A stretch of DNA of 64,000 nt from an uncultured Muribaculaceae bacterium (GCA_947179295.1 CAMXAZ010000005.1:1-64000), one strand, 5' to 3'. Shown: positions 38,984 to 48,497, counted from the stretch's first letter. The notes: a model not told the origin generated them from the sequence alone. Numbers and translations: made by a program.

Positions 38984-40411
38984 ATGGCGAACAAAAACAC
39001 GATGGAAGAATATCGAAATTTCCTTAAAGAAGGAGGTAACATTATTAAGACTCGTGATGATCGTGATCTTATATGGATTGCTAGTAATGGTGTTATTCAA
39101 AATCAGGAAGACTGCGATTGGGGTATAGAAGAGACCGATGTTATAGACAATCGGATTTTCCGCAAAAGAATTGAACCGTGGTTGACATCCTTGTTCCAAT
39201 CTGAACATCTATCCTTGTTATGCGGGTCGGGAATATCCAATGCAATAAGTTTCAAAGCAGGAGCGAACGGAGGTGCATCCATGGCCACTAAGAAATTCAA
39301 TACTTTCAAGGATGAAATAGAAGATGCAGCTTCAGCAACTGCAGAGGCTTGCGGGCGAGATAAAGGTAATATTGAAGACCAAATAAGAACAGCTAACGAC
39401 TTATTACGTGGGCTCAAAATACTAAGGAAATCAGAGGAAGCCAAGACTCTTGAAAGTGAGTTAACCGAAATAATTAGAGACTTTGCTCAATCAATTTTAA
39501 ATACTGAGAGAGCCATTGCTATTGTAAAGGAAGAACAACGTAATGAGGCCTATGCCGTTTTGGTAAACTTTATTCTAAGTTTTGCGAGTAGAACGGGAAA
39601 CAGAGAAAGATTAAACATTTTCACAACAAACTATGATAGGCTAATTGAGGTAGGAGCTGAGTTAGCAGGCATTCATCTAATGGATCGGTTTGTTGGTACA
39701 ATGATGCCAATTTTCAGATCCTCGCGTTTGAACTTAGACCTACATTATAATCCCCCAGGAATACGGGGTGAACCCCGCTATTTAGAGGGCGTGGCACGAA
39801 TAACCAAACTTCACGGTTCGATAGACTGGGTACAAAACAAAGGCGAGATAAGGAGAATGGGGTTACCGTTTGGTGCTGAGAATATAACTCCCTATCTCCA
39901 GGCACCGGGGCTGTATGGAACTGATGCCCTCAAAGTAATGATTTATCCGAATTCAGCTAAAGATCGAGAAACAGCAGAATATCCATACGTGGAGTTATTC
40001 CGTGATTTTGCTGCATCCATATGTCGACCTAACAGTACTTTAGTTACCTATGGATATGGGTTTGGTGACGAGCATATCAATCGGGTTATCCAAGATATGC
40101 TTACCATTCCTTCAACTCATCTGGTGATTATTTCTTTTGATGATCCTATTGGACGTATTCTTCAATTCTACAAACATTCGCCTCATCATACTCAAATATC
40201 AGTATTGATGGGAAGAAATCTTGGAGACATCACGAATCTAACCAATGATTATCTTCCTAAAGCAGCTATTGATAAAACAACCATTCGTATGGCTGAGCTA
40301 CTACAACGTAGATTCGGAACATCTTCAAATACGTCCGAAAACGTCACCCATACAACCTCAGAAATCTCAAGTTCAACAGAAGAAACAAAGGATATCAAAG
40401 ATTCGATATGA
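38984..40411 (+). CDS. SIR2-domain protein of a SIR2-HerA system
   Basis: 475 aa from MANKNTMEEYRNF (38984). SIR2-type NAD-binding landmarks are LCGSGIS near residue 78, FTTNYDRL near residue 205 and KLHGSIDW (catalytic His) near 270, with TYGYGFGDEHIN toward the end. SIR2 effectors in such systems deplete NAD+ on phage infection. The C-terminus is a Ser/Thr-rich tail. The stop overlaps the HerA start (ATGA). It begins 16 nt after the AlbA_2 gene. SIR2 next to HerA is a known antiphage pair (also called Nezha). Confidence 0.9.
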   Translation: MANKNTMEEYRNFLKEGGNIIKTRDDRDLIWIASNGVIQNQEDCDWGIEETDVIDNRIFRKRIEPWLTSLFQSEHLSLLCGSGISNAISFKAGANGGASMATKKFNTFKDEIEDAASATAEACGRDKGNIEDQIRTANDLLRGLKILRKSEEAKTLESELTEIIRDFAQSILNTERAIAIVKEEQRNEAYAVLVNFILSFASRTGNRERLNIFTTNYDRLIEVGAELAGIHLMDRFVGTMMPIFRSSRLNLDLHYNPPGIRGEPRYLEGVARITKLHGSIDWVQNKGEIRRMGLPFGAENITPYLQAPGLYGTDALKVMIYPNSAKDRETAEYPYVELFRDFAASICRPNSTLVTYGYGFGDEHINRVIQDMLTIPSTHLVIISFDDPIGRILQFYKHSPHHTQISVLMGRNLGDITNLTNDYLPKAAIDKTTIRMAELLQRRFGTSSNTSENVTHTTSEISSSTEETKDIKDSI

Positions 40412-42459
40412 CCTCACCTATAGAACATTTAGCATCTCTACGTGTCGGTACAGTTGAGTATATTTCTCCTGATAAGATAGAAGTACAATTGGATATTGAC
40501 TCACCCGATAATATTGCCTTAAACACTGGCTACCCAAGAAATTTTCCTCGCATCAACGGTTTTGTAATGATTCCGATTGACCTCGGCTTTGTAGTTGGAC
40601 AGGTTACTTGGATAACCATTCAACGCTCACCTTATCCTAAACGAAGAGGATTTCAGGATTTTGGACTTATAGATTTACCATTCCCTTTAAGAAGAATGGA
40701 ACTTCAGCCTGTCGGCACACTTTGTGTCAATGAAATCGGTTATAAATTTAAGCGTGGTCTAGAGACCTTTCCATCAGTAGGTGATATTGTCATTCTTCCT
40801 ACTGAAGATCAATTACGTGCCATAATTGAATCCGGAGAAAACAGACGCGTCTATATTGGCAACAGTCCATTATTAGGGAACGCTAAAGTCATGATTGATC
40901 CAGATCGTCTTTTCGGGCGACATCTTGCTGTGTTAGGAAATACAGGAAGTGGTAAATCATGTTCAGTCGCTGGACTTATACGTTGGTCCCTTGAAAGTGC
41001 AAAAGACAAAATTACAGAAACTGATAAAACAGTTAATAGTCGTTTCATTATTCTCGATCCAAATGGCGAATACAGTAAAGCATTTGCGGATAAAGAAGGT
41101 GCAAATATATACACTGTCAATGTTGAAGGGAACACAAATCAAAAACAACTGGAAGTCCCGCTATGGTTATGGAATACAGATGAATGGTGTGGGTTCACTA
41201 AGGCATCCCCAAAGACTCATCGAACGACAATTGTGCATGCTTTGAAGTCGGTAAGAAGTGGTGTGGCTTTTGAAAGCCATTCAAAAGAACATGAGCTGGC
41301 GAATTACATTAGGGTTATTATTGAAGCAATTGAAATAAGTGTTAAGGATGGTAGTCCATTTATAAGTAGGCAGGCTTTTGGCTTTCATCATAAGCTAATT
41401 AAATGGAGTGAAGGTTTTTCCATTGAGGAAAATTTTTCTTCCAATCTAAAAAATCGAATAACTCAGCTTAATGACCTCATAGTCTCTTTCCAGACACAAC
41501 GTACTGGTACGGGATATATAGACTATTCTTATTCAAGAGAAGAGATTAAACTACTTCTTCAATATTTGACTTCCGTATTTTCCGAGGCAGGAGGGCGAGA
41601 AGAGGAATTTCTTCCTACAGATGAAGATAGTCCTATCCCATTCACCGGAGAAAATTTTATACGTTCTATAGAGGCAAATGCCGAGATTTTGAGTACCACT
41701 GACTACATAGTTACTCTTATGCCTCGTATAAAAACTTTACTTTCCGACTTACGAGTACAGAAAGTCATAGATAATGGTAGTCTCAATTTGGAAGACTGGC
41801 TTAATAACTACGTCGGAAGGAATAATCACGAATCTCTGACTATCATTAACCTATCTCTCCTTCCGTCTGATGTAACAAGTATTGTCACAGCAGTTATAGC
41901 CAGACTGGTATTTGAAGCGCAGCAACGTTACTTGAAAATAAATAAAAAATGTTTACCGACTGTCTTAGTAATGGAGGAGGCTCATTATTTTGTTAAACGA
42001 TATAATGATGATGGAGAAATCTCTAGTCCAAATACTCAATGTTGTAAGGTCTTTGAGAAAATTGCACGTGAAGGAAGAAAATTCGGTCTTGGCTTAGTAC
42101 TATCATCCCAAAGACCTTCAGAACTATCTCCAACTGTGCTATCACAATGTAATTCTTTCCTGTTACATCGGATATCAAATGATCGAGATCAAGAACTAGT
42201 ACATCGTTTACTGCCGGATAATATGAGAGGGATTCTAAGAGAGATGCCATCTTTACCGTCTCAATATGCAGTACTGTTGGGATGGGCATCTGAACTGCCA
42301 GTAATGATAAAAATGAGAACTTTACCTAAGAATCAATGTCCTCAATCCGGCGATCCGGATTATTGGGATGTATGGACTCGCAAAGTAGAACGAGATATTG
42401 ATTGGACAAAAATTTCAAACGATTGGCAAAACAGAACTGATAAGATTCCAAATCAGTAA
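40408..42459 (+). CDS. HerA-like hexameric ATPase (DUF87) of a SIR2-HerA system
   Basis: 683 aa. An N-terminal HAS-barrel-like beta region covers about residues 10-145. The HerA/FtsK-type ATPase follows with LGNTGSGKSCS (Walker A) near residue 178, VLVMEEAHYF (Walker B) near 515, and the sensor/arginine region LVLSSQRPSELSPTVLSQCN. In the known system HerA forms a hexamer that assembles with SIR2 and controls its NADase activity. It is the last gene of the operon and ends about 240 nt before the right attachment repeat. Confidence 0.9.
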   Translation: MTSPIEHLASLRVGTVEYISPDKIEVQLDIDSPDNIALNTGYPRNFPRINGFVMIPIDLGFVVGQVTWITIQRSPYPKRRGFQDFGLIDLPFPLRRMELQPVGTLCVNEIGYKFKRGLETFPSVGDIVILPTEDQLRAIIESGENRRVYIGNSPLLGNAKVMIDPDRLFGRHLAVLGNTGSGKSCSVAGLIRWSLESAKDKITETDKTVNSRFIILDPNGEYSKAFADKEGANIYTVNVEGNTNQKQLEVPLWLWNTDEWCGFTKASPKTHRTTIVHALKSVRSGVAFESHSKEHELANYIRVIIEAIEISVKDGSPFISRQAFGFHHKLIKWSEGFSIEENFSSNLKNRITQLNDLIVSFQTQRTGTGYIDYSYSREEIKLLLQYLTSVFSEAGGREEEFLPTDEDSPIPFTGENFIRSIEANAEILSTTDYIVTLMPRIKTLLSDLRVQKVIDNGSLNLEDWLNNYVGRNNHESLTIINLSLLPSDVTSIVTAVIARLVFEAQQRYLKINKKCLPTVLVMEEAHYFVKRYNDDGEISSPNTQCCKVFEKIAREGRKFGLGLVLSSQRPSELSPTVLSQCNSFLLHRISNDRDQELVHRLLPDNMRGILREMPSLPSQYAVLLGWASELPVMIKMRTLPKNQCPQSGDPDYWDVWTRKVERDIDWTKISNDWQNRTDKIPNQ

Positions 42460-42700
42460 GAAGAGGATGAAGTAGAATCAATATGAATTAGACCAGTCAG
42501 CAATAAAAATGATACTTAGCTCGTTATTATAATGACAAGTGAGAGAATTTGCGAGCAACGATAAGGATGATTCCGATGGCTTCGGTAGTGCAGATTGATG
42601 AAAAGCGATGCAATGCGCCGTAGGAGCGAATGTTGGAGTTGCTGAAAGCTTTTCTGATAAAGAATTGATTTTTAGGATATAATAAAAGCGAAGTTCCCCC

Positions 42701-42715
42701 CCCAAGTGGGACCAC
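42701..42715 (+). repeat. attR core, 15-bp direct repeat
   Basis: Exact copy of the tRNA 3'-end sequence CCCAAGTGGGACCAC found at 26005-26019. It marks the right limit of the integrated element. Confidence 0.85.
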
Positions 42716-42721
42716 TGAAAA

Positions 42722-42756
42722 TCAAGCAGTTACGAAACAAATCGTAGCTGCTTTTT
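42722..42756 (+). terminator. Displaced tRNA terminator right of attR
   Basis: AGCAGTTACGA pairs with TCGTAGCTGCT (one G-T pair) and is followed by TTTCTTTT. It is placed as the original terminator of the tRNA before integration. Confidence 0.6.
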
Positions 42757-42846
42757 CTTTTACTTTGAACACAAATCTGAACACAACTCCGATTTAGGTT
42801 CAGCGGATTTTTCCGGTGGGCACGAGGGATATCAGGAATATAGTAT

Positions 42847-42854
42847 TATCTTTG
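42847..42854 (+). promoter_or_regulatory. -7 box of the IS first ORF
   Basis: TATCTTTG lies 4 nt before the ATG at 42859, giving a predicted leaderless or near-leaderless transcript. Confidence 0.5.
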
Positions 42855-42858
42855 CAAA

Positions 42859-43209
42859 ATGAAACCAGACCAACTACTCAGATCCATCCTCCCCGAAGTC
42901 CTGATAGACAACTTCGACATTGACCGCTTTGAAAAAAGCGATACCCGCTTCGATATATGGCTTGATGAGAAGAATGAACAGCTTAGCGAAGATAAGTACA
43001 ATAAAAACATAATCTCCTATGGTTTTGGAGATTACCGTACCATACAGGACTATCCCATAAGGGGGCGTGCCACATACCTGCATGTGCGGAAGCGCAAGTG
43101 GCTGGACAAGTCCACCGGCGAGATATTCAGTTATGAGTGGGATGTATCCGAGTTCGACGGCACAAGGCTTAACGCCGAGTTCGTCGCTTTTTTAAAAGAG
43201 GGAGATTGA
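42859..43209 (+). CDS. ISAon1-type transposase N-terminal-region protein
   Basis: 116 aa. It matches my memory of the short first ORF of Bacteroidota ISL3-like elements (LLRSILPEVLIDNFDI, DIWLDEKNE, YGFGDYRTIQDYPIRG, VRKRKWLDKSTG). In intact copies a DDE transposase ORF follows; here it is replaced by a SIR2 gene fragment. The ORF itself looks intact, but is probably without function alone. Confidence 0.7.
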   Translation: MKPDQLLRSILPEVLIDNFDIDRFEKSDTRFDIWLDEKNEQLSEDKYNKNIISYGFGDYRTIQDYPIRGRATYLHVRKRKWLDKSTGEIFSYEWDVSEFDGTRLNAEFVAFLKEGD

Positions 43210-43225
43210 AAGCACCCCGGTCAGC

Positions 43226-43685
43226 ATCTCCACTCCCTATAAATAAATTTGCCATTTGGCATCCAAATGGTATGCTTAGATACCCCAAAAGTATTCTTAT
43301 TGGGCTTTCTCACTATATGAGAAATCTTGAGGCGATACGGAATATGATTGTTCCCTCTAATAAATTTAAGGCAGAGCTTTTTGAGAAGATAATATTTGAG
43401 CCTAATACAATTAATAACACTTGGATAAATCATATCTTCTTCAAAGAGTTATTTATCGTTGGCCTATCTTTAGATACTGACGAAGTTCTTCTTCGTTGGC
43501 TTCTATTAGAACGAGCAAAGTTATTCTCTCTATATCCAATGATGCATAAAGATGGTTGGTACATTGTTACAAATAGAGACTACCATAGATTAACACATGG
43601 CAAAAAATTCTTCTTGAAAAGCATCGGATTTAATATAATTACTATGGATGGCTACCAGGCAATGTATAATGCATTTTCAGAATAA
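43226..43685 (+). pseudogene. 3' fragment of a SIR2-family gene
   Basis: Roughly 150 codons in the frame 43206-43685. AIWHPNGMLRYPKSILIGLSHYMRNL looks like the catalytic His region of SIR2-like defence proteins (there typically a (I/W)H.HG block followed by I.LG...Y). FIVGLSLDTDEVLLRWLLLERAKLF matches the conserved C-terminal block. The N-terminal NAD-binding half with GAGxS and TNYD is absent, being cut off at the IS remnant. The start codon of the ORF lies within or beside the IS end. Read as the remains of a third SIR2 gene in this window. Confidence 0.6.
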
Positions 43686-43771
43686 TACTTACATTAACGA
43701 ACTTATATACTTAGAGGGCTTCGGCACCAACCTCCAGTTCAATCCGATACAGGCTTCCTTTATAGGCATCC

Positions 43772-43870
43772 GCCGTCTTCACCTATTACGGTTGCGTTAT
43801 TTATGGCAGTTGTCAGTTTGTTGTCAGCCAAGAGGATAGCAGCCCAGTTTTCTTTTGAGAGATATGATTA
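43772..43870 (-). repeat. Copy B of a 99-bp direct repeat (RloB 3' end remnant)
   Basis: On the minus strand this encodes SYLSKENWAAILLADNK and on to INNATVIGEDG, preceded by TAA. It aligns without gaps to 48546-48644 downstream of the truncated RloB frame. Most differences are synonymous third-position changes, so both copies evolved as coding sequence. It lies just beyond the 3' end of the SIR2-NB-ARC-TPR gene. Confidence 0.75.
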
Positions 43871-43914
43871 TTGCAGTTGAAGTTGGATGAGTTTGGTACT
43901 GACCGCATATTTAA

Positions 43915-46900
43915 TTATTCTTCTTTTAGTAATTGCTCATGCAACCAAGATTCAAAAGGTGTAGGATTTCCAATCTTATTATACACCAATTCCATATTCT
44001 GCTTAGTAATAAGAGTATTAGTATGCGCATACCCCAACTTGGATAATCTAATTTTATACGATTCTAAAAACCATTGTAACGCAGTATCATACATCATTTT
44101 CTCTTCATAAACTGCACCCAGATTATTAAAGGCACTTGCCGTATCTGGATGATTACGTCCTAATACTTCTTTCTGAATGTCTAATGCCTTTTGAAAATTA
44201 TCTAATGCGGAATCATAATCTCCCATATTATACAAAGCAGAGCCAATATTTGTGTATATCATTGCAATATCCGGATGTTTATCTTTAAATATTTTTTTGC
44301 AAATTTCTAAAGCTTTGTCATAATACATCAAAGCAGTATCATACAAGCCTTTGTCGTCAAAAACAACACCCAGATTCATATATGTGTTTGCTGTATCAGG
44401 ATGTTCATCTCCTAAGACTCTCACCTGAATACTCAATGCTTTCTCGTAATATTCCTTAGCAATGTCATAATTACATTTCTCAGATAAAACATTGGCTATG
44501 TTATTGTAATTACTAGCCAATTCTAGATGATTTTCTCCAAATACATTTTTCCTAATTTTTAATGCAGTACAGTAATATTCTAATGCCATATCGTTTTCTC
44601 CTTTACTATAATAAGCCATTCCTATGTCGTTATAAGTAGTAGCTGTAAATGGATGTTTTTTGCCCAACCATTTTTCACGAATTTTTAATGCCTTGAAAAA
44701 ATAATCTAAGGATGAGTCATATTCACCCTGATTGTAATATATAAAACCAATATTGTTGTATATAGTCGCTGCATGAATACTTTCGGAGCCTTCAACATTA
44801 TTAATATTAATCTTAACACCCTTATAAATATGCAATGCTAATCTGTTATACATTAAAGCACTTTCATATTTGCCCTGATCTACAAGAATCCTGGCGATAT
44901 TTTTGCAGATGGATGCTGTATAGGGATGGTCAAGTAAGAATTCTTTTTCCTGTATGTTTAAAGCCTTTTCACAGAATTCCAAAGCTTTATTGTAATGTCC
45001 CAAATTGCAATGGAGAAACCCAACATCGTTATATGCTATGGCAGTGGGTTGAGTTTCACCAAATAAATTCTGTTGAATAGTTAATGCCTTTTGATAGAAT
45101 TCTAAAGAACGGGTGTAATTAGCCAATTCATTAAACCCCCATCCTAAAAAATTTAAAAGATTGGCAACCGCTTCTGTCGATTTATTAGCTGATACATGTT
45201 GCACAATGGAAATGATATGAGGTGATAATACATTGAATATATTCAACGATTCGGCTGTTGAAAAATCTTCGAATCTCAATTCATCAGCGATCATCACACA
45301 TGATGCGACATATTCTTCCCGCTCACTTGTATTTAGAGATTTTCTTATAACTTCCTGCGTAAGAGGATGAATGTTTATATTATTTCCAATCAAACTTATC
45401 AAAGAATATTCCGTCAATTCTGATAAAATTTTTTCGTATTCACGTTCATTATTAACCTTTTTTTGTAATAATGGGAATAAACTCAACTGCTTATTTTTAT
45501 CTGTAAACCAACAACGATTAATATTATTGGAAGCGAAGAATGAGCATATATTCAACAACAATTTCGACTCCTCTTGCTCTAACATTCGTAAAGATAGGTT
45601 ATATGTTGCTCCTACAGCAAGCGTACCATCTTCATGGTTACCTTTTTTCAGTGTATCTAGTACCCCATATGTATCCAATTCATTAATATATTCTTTGTAA
45701 GTAATATTTTGTTGCCGGATAAATGCAGCGGCCTGCTCCAAAGCCAAAGGCAAACGTCCCAGAGCCTCTATTATATCATTGGCGTAGCCATCTGGCTTAT
45801 GCTTTACATGAGTATCGAAAAATTCCAATGCTTCATTTGTACTAAAAACACCAACATCTATTTTATTTTCAATGGGTAAATTTTGTTTCCGTGAAGTAAT
45901 GAGCAAATGCCGCATTCCTGATACAAAATCTGTGTCGAAAGATACTAAATCCTTTATATGTTCATAATGTTCTACATTATCAAGAATAAATAACCATGAG
46001 TCATTCTCTTGCATCCACTTTCTTACAACATGTAGAATAAGTACTTGATCTTTTTCATTGCAATTTACCAATCCTTTTTCTACTGCAAATCGGAAAATCT
46101 CTGCTTGAACATATTCTTTAGAAATAGCCCGAAAAAAATATGTACCAGACTGATATTTGTTTTTATGAAATTTTTCATACTCACAGGCTATTCTGGTCTT
46201 ACCAACCCCTCCTGATCCAATAAGAGCCGTTACAGAAAAAAATTTTGTACATAGGAATTCCTCCAACTCTGTTTGAATCATTTCTCTGGTTACATATTCG
46301 GAATTATACTCAATACTATTTAGTAAGGACTCATTTTTATGCTTTAGTAACTCGTCTAAAATAATTTTGATAGATTCAAATTTTCCATCTGGAAAGAAAA
46401 TGGGAAATATTTGATGTTGCTCTAATTCTGCTCTCCTAGATTGTTCATTTTCTTTACTACACCCTAATATGGCATAATGAAACATGCCTGAATTCGTAAG
46501 CTTAGTCCATAGTTTTATTGATTCATCCATCTCATTTTCAGATAGTCTTAGGGAACTGCCCAGAAATAGGAAACTAAATCCCTTATAGAATTCAGAAAGA
46601 GTTTTTACAAGTGGAGAATTATTTTTATAGTATGCTTCATTATAAGATTTACCTGTGAATATTATTTTTTCAGGATCAGAGACACAACCATGAATCTTAT
46701 AAATAAGATGTTTTCTTTCTTTATTTACATTTTGCAGCAATGATACATTATCTGGCAAAGAAACTGGAAGCGAAAACCGATGTACTGCCTCAAGTATTTT
46801 ATCAAAGTTAGTTGTAATAATTGGTCCGTTAAATAAATAAGGAATAACGGATACAGCTTGCTTATGCGCCTCGCGCTTTTTTATTACATTTTCCCACCAA

Positions 46901-47199
46901 TCATCATCCTTGTCATAGTAAAATGTTTGTTTAAAAATCTTATAAAACTTCTCTTTGCCTAGTTGTCTTTCAATTTCATCCGCTGCTTCCAATAGATTAT
47001 CTGTCCGAAAACTTTTATCAGGACATTCGGCTTTTAAGTCATCAATAAAACCCTGCCAGGAAGGCAAACCCACAAATAAGGATAACCCTGCACCAATAAA
47101 TGGTACAACATTACCACTCTTGCACAAATTAGCCAACTTGTTGAAATTCTCCTCATTATGAGGGAAATCGTTTGACTTTATAATATCATTTATTGTCAT
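43915..47199 (-). CDS. SIR2 - NB-ARC (STAND) - TPR protein, NLR-like
   Basis: 1094 aa with the architecture of a bacterial NLR. The N-terminal SIR2 domain has VPFIGAGLS near residue 35, PIITTNFDKILE near 135 and IYKIHGCVSDP (catalytic His) near 175. The central NB-ARC ATPase has IGSGGVGKTRIA (Walker A) near 335, WLFILDNVEH (Walker B) and GRLPLALEQAA (GLPL motif). About nine tetratricopeptide repeats of the kinesin-light-chain type cover residues about 690-1075. The TPRs would sense a ligand, NB-ARC would oligomerise and SIR2 would destroy NAD+; this is inferred. It starts 4 nt after the FRG gene. Strongly AT-rich. Confidence 0.85.
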   Translation of the reverse strand: MTINDIIKSNDFPHNEENFNKLANLCKSGNVVPFIGAGLSLFVGLPSWQGFIDDLKAECPDKSFRTDNLLEAADEIERQLGKEKFYKIFKQTFYYDKDDDWWENVIKKREAHKQAVSVIPYLFNGPIITTNFDKILEAVHRFSLPVSLPDNVSLLQNVNKERKHLIYKIHGCVSDPEKIIFTGKSYNEAYYKNNSPLVKTLSEFYKGFSFLFLGSSLRLSENEMDESIKLWTKLTNSGMFHYAILGCSKENEQSRRAELEQHQIFPIFFPDGKFESIKIILDELLKHKNESLLNSIEYNSEYVTREMIQTELEEFLCTKFFSVTALIGSGGVGKTRIACEYEKFHKNKYQSGTYFFRAISKEYVQAEIFRFAVEKGLVNCNEKDQVLILHVVRKWMQENDSWLFILDNVEHYEHIKDLVSFDTDFVSGMRHLLITSRKQNLPIENKIDVGVFSTNEALEFFDTHVKHKPDGYANDIIEALGRLPLALEQAAAFIRQQNITYKEYINELDTYGVLDTLKKGNHEDGTLAVGATYNLSLRMLEQEESKLLLNICSFFASNNINRCWFTDKNKQLSLFPLLQKKVNNEREYEKILSELTEYSLISLIGNNINIHPLTQEVIRKSLNTSEREEYVASCVMIADELRFEDFSTAESLNIFNVLSPHIISIVQHVSANKSTEAVANLLNFLGWGFNELANYTRSLEFYQKALTIQQNLFGETQPTAIAYNDVGFLHCNLGHYNKALEFCEKALNIQEKEFLLDHPYTASICKNIARILVDQGKYESALMYNRLALHIYKGVKININNVEGSESIHAATIYNNIGFIYYNQGEYDSSLDYFFKALKIREKWLGKKHPFTATTYNDIGMAYYSKGENDMALEYYCTALKIRKNVFGENHLELASNYNNIANVLSEKCNYDIAKEYYEKALSIQVRVLGDEHPDTANTYMNLGVVFDDKGLYDTALMYYDKALEICKKIFKDKHPDIAMIYTNIGSALYNMGDYDSALDNFQKALDIQKEVLGRNHPDTASAFNNLGAVYEEKMMYDTALQWFLESYKIRLSKLGYAHTNTLITKQNMELVYNKIGNPTPFESWLHEQLLKEE

Positions 47200-47203
47200 A
47201 GTA

Positions 47204-48475
47204 TCATATAATATATTCTGTTATATTTCCCCAAATATCGGGATCCTTGCTTTTCATTTCAAGTAACTTGGCATAAAATTTATCTTCATCAGCGAAGGGA
47301 ATTAAATCTTTTTGTGTAGGCAGTCCTTCAAGATCGAAGTCAGAAGAAAAACGAACTTGTAAAGCAATGTATGCGGCAGGTTCATTGATATTGAACATAT
47401 TTGTCCCAAATTGCTGGCACGTTTGTCTCAGAGGTCGTAATGGCTCTAAATGAGAAAAAACATCAAACTTTCGTATGATATCATTTGAAGTCATTATATC
47501 AGAGGGAAAACAGAAAACATACACAACCGATTGTGAGATATCATCAACCGGCTTGTATGTGGCTACCTTTTTAATTCTATCTATTTCGACATATTTGTTG
47601 AGTGCAAAAAACATAGCTGTAGCCAAATCGAATGTTATATCGAGGCATGGGGTACTAAATCCATAATGTTGTTCAAGATAGTACATATCAGGGCTGTTGT
47701 ACGGGTTTATTTTATGAGCCTGCCAACGCTTGAAGTATTCTTGATTTTCCGGTTCAGGAAAATCTTCCAGATCACTTAATGTATGAATTCCATACTTATT
47801 GTAATTTTTTGCGGATAAATTTCGAAAATCTTTAATTCCGTCATAAATAATATCATCCGCATGTATTGTCTGAAAAATACTACGTGAACTATATGAAATT
47901 CGTTTCATATAGTCATTTCGAAATCCCCTCCAATGAGATGGCATTAAAGATCTTTCTTCACCATTAGAATTGCTAATCCATGGATTGAGAAATTTTCTTT
48001 TAAATGTAAAAATAGAGTTTTCTCCTCTATAAGCCCATCTATTAGATAACTCCGGATTAAATTTTGAAATAAATTTATCGATCTGGATCTTAGCATCTGC
48101 GATTGATTTGACTTCTATTGATTGGATGCCTCTGGGTCTAAAGATTTGGGTATTATTTTGTAAATTTTTTTTTAGAACCTCAATACTTATAGAATAGCGG
48201 CGTCCGTAGAAACTATCATATATAATTTCATCAGATTGGTTCATCATATAATATCCAGATGAAATTATATCATTAATAATCTCATCATACATTCCAATGG
48301 ATCGTAATTTTTCCTGCAATAAAGCACGCCATTTTTCAGTACATCTTTCAAAAGTCTCTATACTCATTTTTGTGAACTTTGATATATCCTTTAATAACTT
48401 ACACATTTCAACAATCTGTGTATTCAGTCCATTATATTGGTCTGCTATATCCCAGATTGCAATATCTAGCACCAA
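47204..48475 (-). CDS. FRG-domain protein
   Basis: 423 aa. The FRG domain spans about residues 125-290: NRWAYRGEN carries the Arg-Gly of the name, and QHYGFSTPCLDITFDLATAMFFAL matches the conserved QHYG..T..LD.T...A..FA block. Its biochemical role is unknown. The in-frame codon two before the first possible start is a stop, so translation must begin at TTG (48475), GTG (48472) or the ATT between them; there is no ATG nearby. It lies 23 nt after the end of the extended RloB frame and 4 nt before the SIR2-NLR gene, so the pair is probably coupled. The N-terminal 120 residues are unrecognised. Confidence 0.78.
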   Translation of the reverse strand: MVLDIAIWDIADQYNGLNTQIVEMCKLLKDISKFTKMSIETFERCTEKWRALLQEKLRSIGMYDEIINDIISSGYYMMNQSDEIIYDSFYGRRYSISIEVLKKNLQNNTQIFRPRGIQSIEVKSIADAKIQIDKFISKFNPELSNRWAYRGENSIFTFKRKFLNPWISNSNGEERSLMPSHWRGFRNDYMKRISYSSRSIFQTIHADDIIYDGIKDFRNLSAKNYNKYGIHTLSDLEDFPEPENQEYFKRWQAHKINPYNSPDMYYLEQHYGFSTPCLDITFDLATAMFFALNKYVEIDRIKKVATYKPVDDISQSVVYVFCFPSDIMTSNDIIRKFDVFSHLEPLRPLRQTCQQFGTNMFNINEPAAYIALQVRFSSDFDLEGLPTQKDLIPFADEDKFYAKLLEMKSKDPDIWGNITEYII

Positions 48476-48497
48476 AATTTATATAACAGAAAATATC

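Larger units (their letters stand above)
26005..42715 (+). mobile_element. 16.7-kb tRNA-integrated defence island
   Basis: Bounded by an exact 15-bp direct repeat, one copy in the tRNA 3' end and one at 42701. A tyrosine integrase lies next to the tRNA, the normal position. Contents: two HTH proteins, a repeat array, an oriT-like hairpin with a MobC-like protein but no relaxase, and a single operon with type I restriction-modification, two unknown genes, an AlbA_2 ATPase, and SIR2-HerA. The cargo is visibly more AT-rich than the chromosome on the left. After the right repeat comes a hairpin terminator that probably belonged to the original tRNA. No conjugation genes are present, so any movement would depend on a helper. 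Confidence 0.88.
42460..42796. other. Right end of the element and flank, no gene called
   Basis: About 340 nt. It holds the element's right end, attR (42701-42715) and a terminator (42722-42756). Two short overlapping minus-strand ORFs (42478-42705 and 42527-42715) run up to the att site; neither has a recognisable domain or initiation context, so they are left uncalled. Confidence 0.5.
42797..43209 (+). mobile_element. 5' remnant of an ISL3/ISAon1-type insertion sequence
   Basis: The terminal sequence from 42797 shares a 25-bp block (CAGCGGATTTTTCCGGTGGG...) with the IS end at 50770. It is followed by a promoter box TATCTTTG and the first IS ORF. The second, larger transposase ORF and the other end are missing, so the copy is truncated. 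Confidence 0.7.

Noticed and set aside
42478-42715. Small minus-strand ORFs (75 and 62 aa) at the element's right end
   Set aside because: Two overlapping frames are open at once, with no domain or promoter; more likely part of the element's end sequence than genes.
43686-43771. Short plus-strand ORF with LEGFGTNLQFNPIQASFI
   Set aside because: It reads like a coding remnant but overlaps the repeat region and cannot be tied to a family.
43915-47199. Calling the SIR2-NB-ARC-TPR protein a specific Avs subtype
   Set aside because: The domain order fits NLR-like defence proteins in general, but Avs types are defined by their sensor domains and cannot be assigned by eye here.
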